64,000 nucleotides of DNA, taken from the NCBI RefSeq assembly GCF_026914265.1, contig NC_069135.1, forward strand, positions 62,424,738 to 62,488,737. Reading direction: 5' to 3'. A model generated the notes under the pieces. That model did no database searches and was not told the origin of the DNA. It saw nothing but the letters and a program-made list of their open reading frames with translations. The DNA comes from Mya arenaria. Lineage: Eukaryota > Mollusca > Bivalvia > Myida > Myidae. The position numbers and the translations under genes were made by a program. Shown here piece by piece: positions 27,501-37,786 of this stretch (within the stretch, counting starts at the first letter, position 1; each line of letters begins with the position of its first letter).

Positions 27501-30500
27501 TGAATATGCTATAGTTTCTGCCCCCACTACCACAGTTTTTAAAACTCTACCCGAGGGTGAAGCGCAACTTGTATAATTTCAATCACTAGTAAGAAGAATT
27601 GTGTTCGTGCCATATTGCTAAAGATATTTAAATAATAAGTAGCCTATGCATAAGTGTTGTTATTTATCAGCACAATACTTATTGCATGGTTAAGCGCCAC
27701 CTACATGGTTAACGTTCTGATATGGGAATTCATGTATAATAGATAAAAATAATAGAAAACATGTATGTTGTTAAGTTTATACATCAATATAAAGTCTCTG
27801 TCTTCAACTCAACACTTCAACTAGTTTGATGTATGTCATTCAATATTGAGAAGGCCATGTTTCATTTTGTTTGTATCATTCAACAGAGCGGGAAATATTT
27901 ATGTTATTTTCTGTATCATTCAACAGAGCGGTTAGATGTTTCATTTTATGTGTATCATTCAACAGAGCGGTTACATGTTTCATTTGTTTTACATCATTCA
28001 ACAGAGCGTTACATGTTTCATTTTGTTTGTATCATTCAACAGAGCGTGAAATATTTATGTTATTTTTTGTATCATTCAACAGAGCGGTTAGTTGTTTCAT
28101 TTTATGTGTATCATTCAACAGAGCGGTTACATGTTTCATTTGGTTTGCATCATTCAACAGAGCGTTACATGTTTCATTTTATTTGCGTCAATGGACGGAG
28201 CGTTACATGTTTCATTTTATGTGTATCATTTAATGGAGCGTTAAATGTTCAATTTTATTTGTCGCAGGTTTTCATTCAATTGTCTTTCATTCAACAGAGG
28301 GTCATGTAGTAAAGAACAAGTTTGTTGCCATGTTCAAAACACTTGGCGATCTGGAAAAGTTTGCGACAAAATCCCTGGACGTGGAGCTTCAGGGAAAGAT
28401 TAAGATCGTGAAGACGTACCACCACAATCTGCCCGTGTTTATAAACAAGATACAGAGCAAATGTGTGCGGGATGAAAGGCAAGCAGGTATGTGGAAGTTG
28501 ATACAAGGTCATGCCTCAATCATTACAGGGAGCTTTTTTTATGTCATTTAATAAATAAATATCTATATAATCATAGAAAAAAAAAGAAAATATAACTGCT
28601 TTTTAATATCTCATATCTCATATCATAATAGTTCAGTGTCATTATGGTGTTATGCAAAAATGTAATTCATGCAAAAGTAATATAATGGTTGATCAATAAA
28701 GGTTAAATATAGAAATGTTTGAATGACTGGGAACTAGTGATATAAAAAGATTGACTAAAGATTAGACACAGTTTTCATATTTATGGTTGACCATTAATGT
28801 TTTATGGCTAAAAGTGTTACTTAGTGTTTAGGCATATTCAAATACCGGCTGTTTTTAGCTCACCAGAGCACGAAGCGCTCAAGGTGAGCTATTGTGATCG
28901 GTCTTTGTCCGGTATCTGTCCGTCCGTCCGTCCATCAACAATTGCTTAAAAACTTCTCCTCTGAAACTACTAGGCCAAATTCAATGAAACTTCACAGGAA
29001 GCTTTCTTGGGTGACCATCTACAAAATTACAACAAGGGATCACGATTGATCAACAACAACAAAATGGCCGACTTCCTGTTCTGTTTTGCTTTAAAAAAAC
29101 ATCTCCTCTGAAACTACCCGTCCAATTTCAATGAAACTTTAAAGGAAGCTTCCTTGGGTGATCATCTACAAAAATACAACACGGAGTCACGATTGATCAA
29201 CAACAACAACAACAGCAACAACAACAAAATGGTTGTCTTCCTGTTTTGCTTTAAAAAACATCTCCTCTAAAACTACCGCTCCAAATTCAATGAAACTTTA
29301 CAGTAAGCTTCCTTGGATGGCCTTCCACAAAAATACAACAAGGGGTCACGATTGATCAACATCAAACAACAACAACAAAATGGCCATCTTCCTATTTTGC
29401 TTTAAAAAAACATCTCCACTAAAACTACCAGTCCAAATTCAACTATACTTTACAGAAAGCTTACCTGGGTAAGATAGTTATGTAAAGTTTACTCTGGAAG
29501 CAAGGGCATAAAGTCTTGCTATATGGTCTCCCTTTTTGTTGGAGATTCCACTACATCTATTTTTAGTAACAAGGGAATAGATTTTAAATTTTATTAAGTC
29601 TTCAACATAGTCACTTAAAGGTAATTTTTGTTCATTTTTTGGGTTCATAGATTCAAATAATTATTATACACTATATTCTTTAGAAGAAATTTCATTTTTA
29701 CTTAATAATGAATTTAATAATCAGACTTTAACATTGAACTTCATGTAGATTATTCTAAGTGAAAGTGAATAAGCCTTTATGGATTTGAAGAAAGAAAAAA
29801 AATGTTTATGAACATGTGAAACTGTCTCCGTGGCCTTGTGGTTAAGGCGTCCGCCTACGGAGCGGGAGGTCGTGGGTTCGATCCCGGGCCGCGTCATACC
29901 GAATGACGTTAAAAGCTGGTACAAGTAGCTCCCTTGCCTGGCGCTCGGCATTTAAAGGGTAGTGCTTGGAAAAGTGGTGTACTCAGTACTGGTTCAACCC
30001 AGGAAAGTTGTATCCCGTGTATCGGTGCTTTAAGAAGAGCTAGGGTATAGCACCCGGATCTCTTGTATCTCACTCTGTTTCTTCAAGTCTTCCAATGTCT
30101 GGATTTGACTGCCAATTGCTGTCACTTCTATCTCATGTCACTTATGGCATTTAAACACAATTTAAGTTGTGATGGCGTCACGGCGGGGTCAAGCCATAAT
30201 GCAGCCAATGTTCGGGCAGACCTTTATTAACTCAAATAAACAAACAAACTGAACATGTGAAGGAAGGTAATGTTGACATTGATGGAAGAATCTATGATAT
30301 TAGTGGAAGGTGCTGAATGTGTTCTGATAATTGTCTATTAGAGCTTAAGGCAGTTTATTGATTTTATTGGATGGTGCACTGTTTGTTGTTTGTGTATCTA
30401 TACTAAAAGTTCTTTCAGTGTGCAAGCAATTTAACATAGTTTTGTCAGTGTGCAGGCAATTGAACGAATTCCTGTGTGTGTGCAGGCAATTAAAAAAGGT

Positions 30501-33500
30501 CCTGTAAGTGTGCAGACAACTGAAAAAAGTCCTGGCAGTGTGCAGGCAACTGAACGAAATCCTGTCAGTGTGCAGTCAATCAACAAGTCCTGTCAGTGTG
30601 CAGAAAACTGTGACAAGTCCTGTCAGTGTGCAGGCAACTGTGACAAGTCCTGTCATTGATTATCCAGGCAACATGTTTGATCAGTATGTTTTTCAATTTC
30701 TTTGAGAACAAATATCAAACTATATTTATTACAAAGGTTAAACTCTTTTACTCGGGTGAGCGATTTAGGGCCAATATGGCCCTCTTGTTTTAACAATTGA
30801 GATCTATTCTATTTTGAGTTATCTTATTTGACTGAAATAAGGTGGTGATGCCAAAATAAGCTGATTCTGAGACAAAAATTTGAAAAATGTCAAAACTGTC
30901 AATCAGTGAGAGTACAACTTACAACTTATGTTGACGAAAACATTTTACTCTCCTTACCACCTATCTGATATTCTATTTATACATTTTGTTTTTCTTTAAA
31001 GTTTAAATATGGGACTCTATTGTTCATCAGTACAATTTATATAAAATGAACATGTAATAACAAAATTCTAATGGCAATGTGTAAAACAATCACATTAAAG
31101 ATATAAATTGATATTAATGCATTATTGCATAGTCATTTATGATGTATTTAGGGATGTCATTTGTCCAGGGACCTTTTTTATCTGATTGTGAAAAGTTACC
31201 GGTAGCTGGTTGCTCTTTTATTTGTTTTAGTACTGATTTGACATTTGAATCAAATTTGAAGTAAGAAGATCTTCCTTCTGCTCCTTTTGACCTACATTGG
31301 GGGCCTAAATGCCGACAAACCAATCGCCAAAATGATACATCCCTTCAGCTGCATTGTCATTAACATTCCTCCTAATATATCATTTTTTCTACCCCCAGAC
31401 TATGTGTTCAGTACCGCCCACAAGGCCAAAGGTCTTGAGTTCAGCACAGTGCGGGTGACCGACGACTTTGCGGGTGACATTTCCCGGGCAATCATCGTGA
31501 TGCCGAACCCAGTGGCAGGGCTCGCTGACCTTGCACGTGGGTGGGGCGGGGAAGAGAATGATCGGGAGGAGGACCTGAACTATATCGCCGTCAGACCCAG
31601 TAGGTGGCCATGTTTATATCTTTGAGGTTTGATAATTATCAGCTGTTAGAACTAATTTATTGAGTTTTCATTATTATTTGCTGTTAGAACCAATTTTTGA
31701 GGTCTGATAATTATTAGCTGTTAGAACCAATTTATTGAGGTTTGATAATTATTAGCTGTTAGAACCAATTTATTGAGGTTTGATAATTATTAGCTGTTAG
31801 AACCCCTTCATATTCCCTGTAATAAAGTGAGAAATAGAGAATAAATATTGATGGCCTCTTTGTGGTGCAACTGACTATGCCTTTATGAGATTAACTGATT
31901 AATTGATAATCTATTTTAGGCAGTGAGTGTAAGGAGGATGAGCATAATCTACTGTACGTGGCAGTCACCCGTGCCAAGAATGCCCTCCAAATGTCACCTA
32001 CCCTTCTAACCATTTTAAAAAGAGCTGGGGTGAGTATGAGAACATGTATTTGTTCAATCCTTATATTTGTTCTGTGTTTTTTAATAAAAATAATGCTACA
32101 GTGGTATGAAGTTTTGTTATCATATACATAATGACCGCATCAGCGTTTTTTTGTCTGTATGCAAAAAGCTTTTATGTAAACACAGAATAATGTTTGGCTA
32201 GCAAAACTAAAGGGCCATGAGGGAATATCTTCTACAGTCTTATGGTTCCCTTAACCCCACAACTCTGAACAAAAGGCAGCACTGACGTTGAAAAGACCCA
32301 CCATTTGCCCCCTTCCTCATTTGTTAATGATCAGGATGAAAATCAGGAACCTTTATTGTAAAAATATTAATATCAACCAAAAAGTCAACGAACATCCCCC
32401 CCCCTCCCCTCCTCCCCATTAAAAATGTTTAAACTAAGAAATAGAAGAGAAATATCTCCATGCGTAGACTCAAGAAGAACATTATAAATTTTGGTTACAA
32501 TTTTTTATATAATGTAGCTACAGTGTTTTGTCAAAAAGAAATGTGTGTTATTGGAGTTTTTATAATGCAATTTTATTTTATTCACAATCAAAAAGGCATT
32601 TACAATTTAAAATTCACTTAGGCATGATTTAAAGATGCACTATTACTTCCAATTAAGATTTAACATATTTAATACAATTGTTTTAATGTATAGAGCCCAA
32701 AAGAATGATTAAATGTAGAAAACAATGGTTCTTATGAAGGATACGGATTTTTTAAAAGAAATATGCAGAAGCCATGGTATTTCTACCTTATGAGACCATA
32801 GCAAATCGCAGTAATTCTTTTAGCATTCACGAATCATTTAAATTGTTTGTGTTTTCAGCTATTAAATACACAGTTATAATAGTTTTAATAGTGATATATA
32901 TTTTTCCATAAATGCATTATTTAGTAAGAAGTTGAGGATTTATCACTAAAAGTTTGTGTTTGTTTTACATATGTATGTATTGATTTTCAATAGTGTCACT
33001 TTAAATCCATGTAAATGTTTTTATATCCAGATTCGGTTCACATACCCAGTATCGAGTGCAAAGCTTGCAGAGCGAGTTGTGCCGTTTAGGTGTCTGGAGA
33101 CGAATGCAGAGTTCAAACCCCATTGTGTGACCCTGGAGAAGCAGAAAATTACCTTGGTAAATTATTTAAAAGATGGGTATATGTCGGCATCAATGTTTTT
33201 AATCTTTGCTTAAATTGAATTATTTTACTCACTTTTATTAACAGACCGAAAAGCAACTGACAATATTCATTTGGACCAAATCTTGTTACTGTAAATCCAA
33301 GCTTTGAATGATTCAAATTTCAATAGTGTTGTAAATGTTTTTTTGGCAAAATAAAGTATTTGTCAGAAGTTTACATATACTTAACAGTGCAGTTCTAATT
33401 CAATCTTTTGATTTGTTTCATTATTAATACAACCATTTTGTTCACATTTTACATGATATTTTTGTCCAAACCTAAAAAACGTGAACAAGTCCCTTTCAAC

Positions 33501-34652
33501 ACCATGTCATATTAGAAATTATGTATATATATATATTTATAATGTTCACTGCTTTATAAACCTAGAACTTAGAAACATTAGCAGGAACTTTCAACTGTTA
33601 ACTCTCATTTTATTTTTCTTGGTTGCACCAAAATGACATAAGATTTCTTCAATTAACACAACATATATTTGTATAAAAAATATCATTATTTCAAATAAAA
33701 TTTATCCACCAATAAATTCTAATAAATTATATAATACAACTATACATTATAGTCCTGCCCTGCTGGGAGATGATGGATATAATTAGTCTTTATCCTTACA
33801 TGATTAATAAGAAAAAAAATAAAGAAAAGATGAGAAATAGTGATGTTTAACCTTTTAACGCTTTTTAAAGTGTTTTCCTAGCTGATGCGATGGTGAGGAA
33901 GTAGAGCTGTATAGCCCACCTTACCCACAGATACAGCTTAGTTATAATTATGAGCCTTTCTATTTGAATGTTTACAAACACACACAAAAGATGAGAAATA
34001 GTGATGTTTAACCTTTTTGCATAGTTTTTCAGGCAGATGGGATGGTTATTAAGTTTATTACCCCGCCCTGCTCACAGGAGACAGATTTCAGCATACATGT
34101 AGTCATTATTGTGCATCTTTCTAGTGTTAAAAAAAAACACAAAAAGATAAAAAGTGATGTTTATTAACCTTTTCGCATTGTTTTTTTTCCAGACAGATGG
34201 GATGTTGATTAATGAGGGATTCAAAGCCCCACTCTGCTCACAGATGACTGATACGGCAAAGTCATAATGATGAGTCTTTCTACTCAAGTGTTTAAAAACA
34301 CATAAAGAAAGATGAGAAATATTGACGTTTAATCTTTTAACATAGTTTTTCAGGCAGCGTGGGTAGTGAGGAAGGGGTGATTTAAAGCCCCGCCCAGCTC
34401 ACAGAAGTCAGACATGGCAAAGTCATACTTATAGATCTCTCTTCCAGAGTGATTTAGGCAAAACTATCAATTGATTAGAAATAGTGACGTTTAACCTTTT
34501 AACCTGTTGTTTTTTAGGCTGATGGGACAGTCAGAGAAGGAGGGGTTTATAGCCCCGCCCTGCTGACGGAGGACAGTCACAGCATGGCGGAACTGTTGGG
34601 GCTTTCTCCACAGGAGATTAAGGAAAAGCAAAAACTGGAGGAGAAATTATGA
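6557..34652 (+). CDS. FBH1: F-box DNA helicase 1 (UvrD/SF1 family), complete gene
   Basis: FBH1 is a 3'-5' SF1 helicase and SCF ubiquitin-ligase subunit that restrains RAD51 at stalled forks in the nucleus. Exons: 6557-7834, 8218-8345, 9336-9459, 10070-10263, 11527-11649, 12069-12166, 13418-13496, 13733-13822, 15057-15276, 17434-17599, 18476-18612, 20662-20761, 26867-26991, 27386-27461, 28298-28486, 31399-31599, 31920-32029, 33031-33156, 34518-34652. They sum to 3,699 nt, in frame, 1,232 residues. A disordered N-terminus has a degenerate PIP-like QGSIMNFI, an Asp run and a Ser-rich stretch. The F-box begins about residue 387 ([17 protein letters not shown]). Helicase motifs follow in order: Walker [10 protein letters not shown] (~648), DEAQD (~826), [13 protein letters not shown] (~850), [10 protein letters not shown] (~1047), VAVTRAK (~1126). 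Intron 2 needs a GC donor (CAG|GC at 8346). It is longer than human FBH1 (about 1,040), mainly at the N-terminus. Confidence 0.93.
7993..8070 (+). mobile_element. tRNA-like SINE head / tRNA-Gly-like pseudogene in FBH1 intron 1
   Basis: A-box-like GTCTAGTGGTA and B box GGTTCAAACCC flank an anticodon-like arm CCTCT-CTTCCAA-GAGG whose loop would read TCC (Gly). An insertion between A box and anticodon arm and a poor acceptor stem argue against a working tRNA; it is more likely the head of a degraded SINE. Confidence 0.5.
9144..9312 (+). mobile_element. 5'-truncated SINE (family shared with 10658 and 16041)
   Basis: The segment matches, in opposite orientation, the non-tRNA body of the SINEs at 10658-10901 and 16041-16293 (shared GTGAGTTTGGTTTGTGGTCA, CCACACTCT, TTTCACAATCGTTG). 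The tRNA head is missing. It ends just upstream of FBH1 exon 3. Confidence 0.7.
10658..10901 (-). mobile_element. tRNA-derived SINE, full copy with 11-bp target-site duplication
   Basis: On the minus strand the head reads GGTTAGCGCTGTGGTTAGCG followed by a B box GAGTTCGATTCCC; the CTTCTCACC loop resembles tRNA-Glu. The body ends in an A/T-rich tail. GCTGACACTTA flanks it on both sides (10647-10657 and 10902-10912). It lies in FBH1 intron 4. Confidence 0.85.
12290..12475. repeat. MITE half with internal 18-bp tandem repeats
   Basis: Five degenerate units of about 18 bp (core ATGTATTATCGGCAA) are followed by a terminus CTTGTGTCTAGTCTCTTTAA that matches the right end of the MITE at 35779-36178. 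The left terminus is absent. Confidence 0.6.
12513..13120 (+). mobile_element. Pearl-like/HINE element, 161-bp core repeats, 3' end lost
   Basis: A 5' palindromic segment (TACGCCCATC/GATGGCCGTA) is followed by a GGGC run and about three tandem units beginning CCGCTCTCTAACTTGA at 12588, 12749 and 12910, an exact 161-bp period. No 3' hairpin or CTCTTGTTT end is visible. The minus-strand ORF across it is repeat-derived. Confidence 0.7.
14289..14753. mobile_element. MITE with AGGGACTAGACACCAGAT terminus
   Basis: The left end AGGGACTAGACACCAGATG is answered by the inverse ATCTGGTCCCTTTAA at 14738-14753. The interior has no ORF. It belongs with the copies at 12290-12475 and 35779-36178. Confidence 0.6.
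15583..16330. repeat. ~41-bp minisatellite in FBH1 intron 9, interrupted by a SINE
   Basis: About eleven units (core GTGAATATAGGTCATCTTGA, then GTCAAAAACTAGGTCA) run to 16040; the array resumes after the SINE at 16294. The unit resembles part of the 145-bp core repeat at 21.5-23.4 kb, so a piece of a pearl-like core may have been re-amplified at a shorter period. Confidence 0.85.
16041..16293 (-). mobile_element. tRNA-derived SINE inserted into the 41-bp array, 10-bp TSD
   Basis: Same family and orientation as 10658-10901: minus-strand head GGTTAGCGCAGTGGTTAGTG with B box GGTTCGATTCCC. GCCAAAAACT occurs at 16031-16040 and again at 16294-16303, so a unit of the surrounding array supplied the target-site duplication. 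The array is therefore older than the SINE. Confidence 0.88.
16519..16975 (+). mobile_element. Pearl-like/HINE element with ACGT-type microsatellite
   Basis: It opens with TATGCCCCCACAAAGTGGCG (5' stem-forming), then TACGTACGTCTGTCTG repeats, then core units starting TAATTCTTGAAAA near 16618, 16779 and 16940, a 161-bp period. The 3' hairpin is missing, so the element is truncated. Confidence 0.7.
18645..18978 (+). repeat. Partial tandem copies of the 3' half of FBH1 exon 11 with its donor
   Basis: The end of exon 11 (GGGGCGGTCAATGCCATGG ... TATCTCACTCAG) with its GTAAGC donor is repeated at about 18687-18775 (donor GTAAGC intact) and 18825-18900 (donor GTAAGG intact), with a fourth fragment at 18950-18978. 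No copy has an acceptor of its own, so they cannot replace exon 11 directly; use of a copied donor would lengthen the exon and add stops. Confidence 0.85.
18985..20214. mobile_element. Non-autonomous hAT-like DNA transposon, ~45-bp imperfect TIRs
   Basis: The left end CAGTGTTCGACACTAAC and the inverse of the right end CAGGGGTCGACACTAACC match, and both continue into GGGATCCCGA and GGACACCA. CACGGG flanks both sides (18979-18984 and 20215-20220). The CAGNG-type start suggests hAT; a 6-bp duplication is shorter than the usual eight. No transposase was recognised. Inside, a ~40-bp unit (GTCAGAGGTGACGGACT) is doubled near 19340-19420. It is inserted in the exon-11 duplication array. Confidence 0.8.
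21379..24537 (+). mobile_element. Large pearl-like/HINE element with 145-bp core array
   Basis: It starts with a hairpin-forming TAGCTCACCTGTCACGTAGTGACAAGGTGAGCT-type palindrome (about 32 bases), then a GTCC run, then 13 core units of 145 bp (TTGTGAACACAATAGAGGTC at 21608, 21753, 21898 and so on) to about 23390. A second array of about 155-bp units (AACATGGCCGCCAGAA) fills 23450-24480. It ends in CTCTTGTTT. Units near 21800-22015 recur near 22956-23171, a 1,156-bp (eight-unit) higher-order step. Eleven of 13 units hold a perfect AGGTCACTAGGTCA direct repeat. It lies in FBH1 intron 12; 24538-25335 holds no recognised feature. Confidence 0.8.
25336..26617 (+). mobile_element. Pearl-like/HINE element preceded by the 3' end of a relative
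   Basis: 25336-25370 is a lone 3' terminus (GGGCCACCATGGCCCTATGG hairpin). It abuts a new 5' hairpin at 25371 (TAGCTCACCTGTCACGCAGT). Core units of irregular length carry TACCAAGATTGTTCAA and GGTCACAAGTTTTACATAGG. The element ends with hairpin GGGCCATCATGGCCCT followed by CTTGTTTT. Head-to-tail abutment suggests insertion next to an older copy. 26618-26866 holds nothing recognised. Confidence 0.75.
27833..28297 (+). repeat. 36-39-bp minisatellite made of copies of the FBH1 exon 15 acceptor
   Basis: The real acceptor reads TTTCATTCAACAG|AGGGTC. Immediately upstream, units of 36-39 bp repeat the block TTTCATTTTATGTGTATCAT plus TCAACAGAG. Eight copies keep ATTCAACAGAG perfectly and two are mutated. 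The true exon is the last in line. Each copy is a plausible competing 3' splice site. Confidence 0.9.
29821..30249 (+). mobile_element. tRNA-Arg-derived SINE with perfect 12-bp TSD
   Basis: The head resembles tRNA-Arg: A box TGGTTAAGGCG, anticodon loop CTACGGA (ACG) and B box GGTTCGATCCC. The body includes GCTCCCTTGCCTGGCGCTCG, then a tail of AATAAACAAACAAAC. TGAACATGTGAA is duplicated exactly at 29809-29820 and 30250-30261. The perfect duplication suggests a fairly recent insertion. It may belong to a known bivalve tRNA-SINE family such as RUDI, but that was not checked. Confidence 0.92.
30409..30658 (+). repeat. ~30-bp minisatellite in FBH1 intron 15
   Basis: About eight units with core CCTGTCAGTGTGCAGGCAAC. 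The GTGTGCAG motif looks acceptor-like but no neighbouring exon resembles the unit. Confidence 0.8.
31623..31803 (+). repeat. ~38-bp repeat in FBH1 intron 16
   Basis: Four units of TTGAGGTTTGATAATTATTA followed by GCTGTTAGAACCAATTTA lie directly after exon 16. Exon 16 itself ends at the first of two overlapping donors (CCCA|GTAG|GTGG); only the first keeps the frame. Confidence 0.8.
33750..34517 (+). repeat. Tandem degenerate copies of the FBH1 terminal exon 5' half plus acceptor
   Basis: Upstream of the real last exon (34518), units of about 150-170 bp repeat GATGAGAAATAGTGATGTTT, a pyrimidine tract, an acceptor-like TTTTCAGGCAG and an exon-like GATGGGATGGT ... CCCCGCCCTGCTCACAG. Four units from about 33829 and one older fragment at 33750 are visible. 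The copies carry frame breaks and lack the exon's 3' half. The array was already present before the segmental duplication, since the right-hand block has it too (47985-48655). Confidence 0.85.
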
Positions 34653-35778
34653 TCCCACCATGCTAAGGTGTCCAGCTGAAATCAAAACAAACATGGAGTG
34701 GGACTTGTTTAAATTTGTGATGTGTTATACATGTAGTTGAAGTTGACATCAAAGACTGTACCGCTATATTCTCACTGTCATTATGAAACAATTCGTTTTA
34801 CAGAGAGTACCAAATTCAGTGCATGCTCATGTGTTACTTTTATCTGTCATTTTCTGTGTTTTTGGTGCTACTATTATGACAGTATAGTGGTATGTGGTGT
34901 TTCATTTGAATATTTCGATGTTTAAAGAAATTGTGTTTACAATCTACATTTGTATTTATTTATTAATGAAAATATTAAATGAAAATATAATTATTGTAGG
35001 TTTAAAACCAAGTGGGGTGTTCCTCCAGTATTTACTTGGTGTATTATTGGCAATATCTTATATTGTATGCTAGTAGTTGGTTCTACTTGACTGAATAATA
35101 AATAAGGGATTGTCTTTAGTTGTCTTGTACAGTATAACAGCACACAGTTTAAGAGAATTTTATACCAAAAAACGCTTAAATACTTACTTTTCACATGCAT
35201 CTTACCAGCTCGCTAGACTAGTCACCAGATGATACCATGGAAAATTTTTTTACTTAAAATCCCAGTAAATTTTAAATAAAATGTGTCGATATATGTATCT
35301 GTACAAATCACGTGACTTTCACAAGCTAAATATACACACTATAAACTCGTTTTACACGAGAGTGCCTAATTCAGTGCACGTTCATGTGTTACTATTATGA
35401 CTATTATCAATTTCTGTGTTTTAGCGTTAGTATGTAAAAGTGACATGGTGGGTCATTTGAATTCAATGTTTAAAGACCGACCGGTCTGTTCAACCAAATT
35501 TTCATTTATTTATTAACGAAAAAAATGATTTGTAAGTTTATAAAACAAGAGGGGTATTCCTAGAGTATTATCCTAGAGTACAACAGGCAAGATTTTATAT
35601 CGTATGGTAGGATTTGGTTCTACCTGACGGAGGGAATTGTCTTTAATTGTCTTGTACAGTACATGTATAACAGCACGCAGTTTTAAAAAATGTATTTCAT
35701 AACCATCTTAAATGTTTATTTTTTCACATGCACCTAACCAGCTCGCTGCCGTACATGTGTGATATTGGTCTTATAGTT
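34653..35778. other. FBH1 3' flank, no gene seen
   Basis: It holds the FBH1 3' UTR (AATAAA near 35096) and two ~480-bp related stretches: 34750-35200 and 35340-35760 share ATTCAGTGCATG/ATGTGTTACT and GTTCTACCTGAC-like blocks, a local duplication. No ORF with a recognisable domain was found. Confidence 0.6.
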
Positions 35779-36178
35779 AAAGGGACAAGACACCAGATTA
35801 TACCATTGCAAGAATAAAAATTGTCAACAACTTACATAAAATTAATATCGTTGTGCGCGTTACTATTACTTACTTACTGATGTTTCACATCGCAACGACG
35901 CATGTATCCTTCGCAGTTTTTCCAATTCGAAACTTACAAGGGTTTGTCTACTACGTAAATCCTAGTCATTTTAAAAATAGCGCCGGTATATGTGTCTGTA
36001 CTAATCGCGTGACTTTAACATGCTAAATTTACACTCTATAAACAATAAATAGTCGTTTAATCATGTAAAATGATGTATTATTGGCTTCATTCTAGTTCGT
36101 ATTGATCAATCTAAGCTTGTTTTGAAGATGTACTATATTTTCCGATTTTGGGACCATCCGGTGTCTAGTCCTTTTAAA
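35779..36178. mobile_element. MITE with AAGGGACAAGACACCAGAT termini
   Basis: The left end AAGGGACAAGACACCAGATT and the right end ATCCGGTGTCTAGTCCTTTT are inverse partners. The 400-bp interior has no ORF. A related terminus without a partner lies at 35217-35245. Family members are at 12290 and 14289. Confidence 0.7.
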
Positions 36179-37786
36179 TTTCTTGAATGGGCAGTATTGG
36201 CATCTTGCGAAATAAATAAAAATACAAAGAAAACTATGTAATAATTTAAACTTGTTATGGAAATTTTAAACTAATAAGAAGGGCTGGGTGAGTGAGCCCA
36301 TTCCAAGTCAATAAGATTTTAGAGAATATGCTCCAACTGACTTCAAACCAAATCTCATCGTTGTTAAGTCTTTCATATTCAATTCTTAACGATAAAGAAT
36401 GTGACTTGTACTAATTGAAGGTCGATTTCATAGGCCAGAAACTCAGATTTTAAGTTGTGATACTGTAATGGTTAACCTACACGTGTATAGGCTTTTAATG
36501 CCAACAAGTTGCCTTATGTAAACTCAATCTGGGACCAATAATCAAGCTCCCAGACTTCACGAAGACAACATGTTGTTCACGTATCAAAGCTTGTTTGCGC
36601 GATTTGGAGCTTTTTCATTATCACCATATTGCAGTGTTAGTATTATCAGGTGTTCATCAACATGTCTTGTAACTCCTAAGCCATGGTCTTATTATGTTTT
36701 GCGAATAAATATTTTAGTCTTCGTTTTTTAAGCATGGTAGACACAGAGGGGGGACTTGTTCGGCGTCGTCGGTTAAGTAAAATGTTTTATGAATACCGGC
36801 CAAGAGTTCAGTAAAGTTAACAGTCGCCCATGTTAGGTAACAAAATCAAACTGTTTTGATCAGTATCCTTGTTATGTTGCATCGAAGCGCATACTTCACC
36901 GCATGTCGGAAACGAAGTCGCAAACGTTAGTGGCAAGGTTATTCATAAAGTATCTAAAGTCATAACTTTTAATTAGTCATTTTTCCAAATATATTTTTGT
37001 AAATTTAAAAAAAAATACTACAGGCAATATCATAAAAGTATGTACATAACATAAGATTGATATATAATATCATATGACCGGTGAAATACATAACTTAGAA
37101 GGTTATGAAGAAGAAGGTTTCTTTCACATCCAATAAGCCATGAGGACAAACACAACACATGTATTTACGAATATTTACAATGGTACATACACATACATGT
37201 TTAGGAGAAGGCACACAATATTTTCTTTGAAGAAAATAATATTACTTATCATTGTAAGTAAGTTGTAAAACATTGTTATAGATAGAACTGTTAATAATGC
37301 TTCCATTTCCAAGCTCTTTTATTCGTTTGCATGCCTCGCTATTTTGTTATGTAAATATGTATAATGTACACAATGCGCATAAAATAGGAAAAGAAAATTC
37401 AGGAAAATAAACATTTAAAACATTTATTGAACATTGTAGTGTGTATCTATTAGTTAAATTTTGACCTAGATGTAACAGTGACACAACATAACACGTATGT
37501 GAAGAGTTTACTGACGGGATTATACAGTAACTTGGAAATTTGCATATATTTATGATATAACGTCTTTTAAGAGGTAGGCGGATTCTAAAGGCCGGAAAAA
37601 GCTTCTGCCGTTGGCGGATGCTGAAGGTCGGAAGTAGCTTCTGATCAACGTTATTTAATTGATTAATACAAATGTATTGGTAAACGCATAGTAAGACATG
37701 GATGATTACAAAATGATCTTTTGAAGTGTTCTTCGTTCATTGGTCAGTCTCGTGAGTCATCGCCGCACATGCTTTGGCGTGTTTCT
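36179..37786. other. Intergenic region between FBH1 and the 7TM gene
   Basis: AT-rich DNA without recognised coding content. Much of it pairs with 49550-53200 of the right-hand block, where it is broken up by a MITE and two pearl-like elements absent here. Confidence 0.6.

Larger units (their letters stand above)
28856..30791 (+). mobile_element. Pearl-like/HINE element split by a SINE
   Basis: The 5' hairpin TAGCTCACC ... GGTGAGCTA at 28856-28892 is followed by TCCGTCCGTCCGTCC and core units with AAACATCTCCTCT, AACAACAACAACAAAATGGC and TTTTGCTTTAAAAAA to about 29470. The matching 3' end, hairpin GGGCCAATATGGCCCT then CTTGTTTT, lies at 30768-30791. The SINE at 29821-30249 and a minisatellite lie between. 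That both ends belong to one insertion is inferred from orientation and family. Confidence 0.65.

Noticed and set aside
27833-28309. 158- and 120-codon ORFs rich in YHSTER
   Set aside because: They are translations of the acceptor-derived minisatellite in two frames, not a protein.
29821-29900. Functional tRNA-Arg(ACG) gene
   Set aside because: The tRNA-like part continues into a SINE body and tail with target-site duplications, so it is a SINE head.
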